A stretch of 64,000 bases of DNA from Vespa crabro (lineage: Eukaryota > Arthropoda > Insecta > Hymenoptera > Vespidae): positions 4,129,899 through 4,193,898 of the forward strand of contig NC_060972.1 of the NCBI RefSeq assembly GCF_910589235.1, in the 5' to 3' direction. Positions 61,758-64,000 of this stretch are shown piece by piece (positions within the stretch are counted from its first letter, which is position 1; every line of letters starts with the position of its first letter). The position numbers and the translations under genes are program-made. The notes beneath the pieces were generated by a model. It was not told the origin of the DNA, made no database searches, and saw only the letters and a list, made by a program, of their open reading frames with translations.

Positions 61758-62382
61758 GTATGATGTACTCACTTTCACTTAAGACTCTAGTTAATGCCCG
61801 CCAAAACGAACACACGCACCACCAGCGTCCGCAGTTCCTTCCAACAACTACTTAAACCTCCTCTACTCGGCGTCCCTCTAACGCTATCTTCCTGGGTACT
61901 CGACCCCTCGAGACTCGAACCCACCCTAACGCGATCTACTATCCCTTTCTATCCTCTTTCACACGTTCGCTCTATCTCTCTTTCTCTCCGCCTATCTCTC
62001 ACTCTCTCTCTCTCTCTCTCTCTCTCCTTCTCCCTCTCCCCCCCCTTCTCTCTCTCTTTCTATTTCTCTTTCCCTCGCCATCCTCTTCAACCGTGAGCCA
62101 ACATGCCCTTGTTTTCTACCTACCCTCTTTACCCTCCATTGACTTTCCACCTACTCACGACTACACCTACCTTCATCGTACTTTCTTCTCTCTTTCTCTC
62201 GTTCTCTCCCTAACGTTCTTGCGTTAAAAGAGGCTACGGAAGGAAGACGAGAGTACTCTGGACTCGGGATCGAGGACTCCTAACTCTAACCTCCACGATT
62301 TAATATCCCAATAGGGTTCACGCTTTTAAAGTCAAATCCTTTGATCTCTGCGATATTATTTTTTGTCCTCCGTAAAAATTCT

Positions 62383-62560
<178 letters not shown>

Positions 62561-63155
62561 TTCTATCGGATTTTATTAGTTTTATTTTTAACGTCCCAAT
62601 TAGAAAGCCAGTCTGTAACACTTTGTGTTCCGTACATCGACCAGAATATAGAGGTTAACGCATTGAGTCCAGAACATTCTACAATACGTCCGCCTTATCT
62701 GTTTGAGAAAGTACGAGCTAGTAAATGAAGCTTCATGGAGAGTAGAGAACTCAACGAGGCTCTTGTCGTTCCCTATTGTCGAACGTTGATCAATGAGAAG
62801 GAAATGTCGAAACATGATGCGCTTCGAAACGCGATGGCACAGGTGCCAGCTTGTCTCCGTTATGACGGTACTCGGTTTTCGTTGAAAAATTGAAAACAAA
62901 AAAAAAAAAAAAGAAAAAGAAAAAAAAAGAAAAAAGAAAAACAGAACAAAACAAAACAAAAACGAAATTAAAAAAGGAAAAAAGAAGGAAGAACGAAAAA
63001 AAAAAGAAAACAAGGAAAAAGAATAATGGAGAGACAAAAAAAAAATATTTCAATGCGTACGTTATTCTCCACTATTTTTTCGTGAATTTCTTTTCACTGA
63101 TAAAGGGACTTTATCGGTACTTCTCATCGGTTTTTGTTTTCTTTTTATTTTCTTT

Positions 63156-63168
63156 CCCCCCCCCCCCC

Positions 63169-63169
<1 letters not shown>
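63156..63169. repeat. C14 homopolymer followed by (CT)n
   Basis: Fourteen consecutive C bordered by T-rich and CT-rich sequence; with the G13 run at 53793 one of only two long G/C homopolymers in the window. Confidence 0.9.
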
Positions 63170-63200
<31 letters not shown>

Positions 63201-63716
63201 AGCTTTACGTTCGTGATACCCGACATTCGGTACTTTTTATCTAATGAGAAATAGAAGGGAGAGAAAAGGACTCGAGATCTCTGGTGTTATGGCCGAAGGA
63301 GCTTCCTGAGCAATTGCTTCTCGTAAATCAATAAGTGTCCTCCGGCAACCAGTACAGACTGCCTCCTTGGAAACGCCCCAAGGCAAAAGAAAAAAAAAAG
63401 AAAAAAAAAAGAAAAGGGAAAAAGGAAGAAGAGAAAAGCAAAAGAAAAAGAAAAGAAAAAGAGGAAAAAAAATCATAGGGATTCGAAATAGCAAGTGGTG
63501 CTAACTTCGATTCCCTTGGTTGTCGTATCGATCGATTTAGAAGATTAAGACCTTCGCGTTAAACTTTTTCTTTTTACCACCAATAATACTATATCTTTCT
63601 AACCCACTTTCAAAAGCTCTACTCCCTTTGCTCGGTCAGATTGTATTCCGTTGATATTAATTATGCAAACTTTATTTGTGGCCAATCAGCGAATTAGATT
63701 TTATTACGAGGTCAAG

Positions 63717-63728
63717 CTTTATTTATTT

Positions 63729-63793
<65 letters not shown>

Positions 63794-63815
63794 TTGGTTT
63801 GTTTATTTATTTATT
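63717..63815. repeat. (TTTA)n microsatellite
   Basis: About 20 TTTA units with a GGTTTG interruption near 63795. A similar (AAAT)n run lies at about 37217-37254. Confidence 0.95.
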
Positions 63816-64000
63816 CTTGTTTTTCTTTTTTCTTTATTTTTCTTAGAACGATATATATATATATACCTATTTCAAATGTCTATACTTTCTCGAAAGAATG
63901 AAATGGAACATGTATTTAATCTAAAAAATCAATATGAATATCGTGTCAGGGTCACGTATATAACGTTAAAGTTGTACGTTAGCGAAGTTTGTTCTCGTTT

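Overview
The window reads as nuclear DNA of an insect, most likely a hymenopteran. It carries the 5' and central part of one recognisable protein-coding gene, the Shaker (Kv1-type) voltage-gated potassium channel, on the + strand. The rest is AT-rich, intron-rich DNA packed with microsatellites: (AT)n, (CT/GA)n, long poly-A/T and many tri- and tetranucleotide runs. The insect call rests on the near-identity of the translated exons to Drosophila Shaker as I remember it. The hymenopteran call is only an inference from the repeat style and AT bias.

Layout. Positions 1-23.7 kb hold no gene I can support. A GC-rich, G-quadruplex-bearing patch at about 12.34-12.76 kb is the best promoter or 5' exon candidate there. 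A small first coding exon (23755-23831) encodes an N-type inactivation 'ball' starting MAAVAGIYGF. It is overlapped by a 20-codon upstream ORF in another frame. A giant intron of 34,344 nt follows, containing a strongly GC/CpG-rich block (43.2-46.0 kb) that ends in a donor-like GT and looks like a second promoter plus 5' exon. From 58176 the channel core unfolds: exon 2 (58176-58299, linker and start of T1), exon 3 (59508-59773, most of T1), exon 4 (60162-60805, S1 to mid-S5). Two 130-nt pore exons lie only 60 nt apart (61438-61567 and 61628-61757). The S6 and C-terminal exons are not in the window, so the gene continues beyond position 64000.

How the parts work together. Reading phases agree at every junction I assign, giving 413 complete codons up to the selectivity filter. 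Comparing S4 and the pore with Drosophila numbering gives a constant offset of 35 residues, all of it from a shorter N-terminal chain.

The most interesting object is the pair of pore exons. They have identical length and phase, share the VGYGD filter, differ at four turret residues, and split the codon of the residue equivalent to Drosophila T449. Exon choice therefore also changes the key residue for external TEA block and C-type inactivation. Including both, or retaining the short intron, leads to the same premature stop, so the exons must be used one at a time. Pore-region alternative splicing is known from spiny lobster Shaker; this looks like an insect counterpart of that arrangement.
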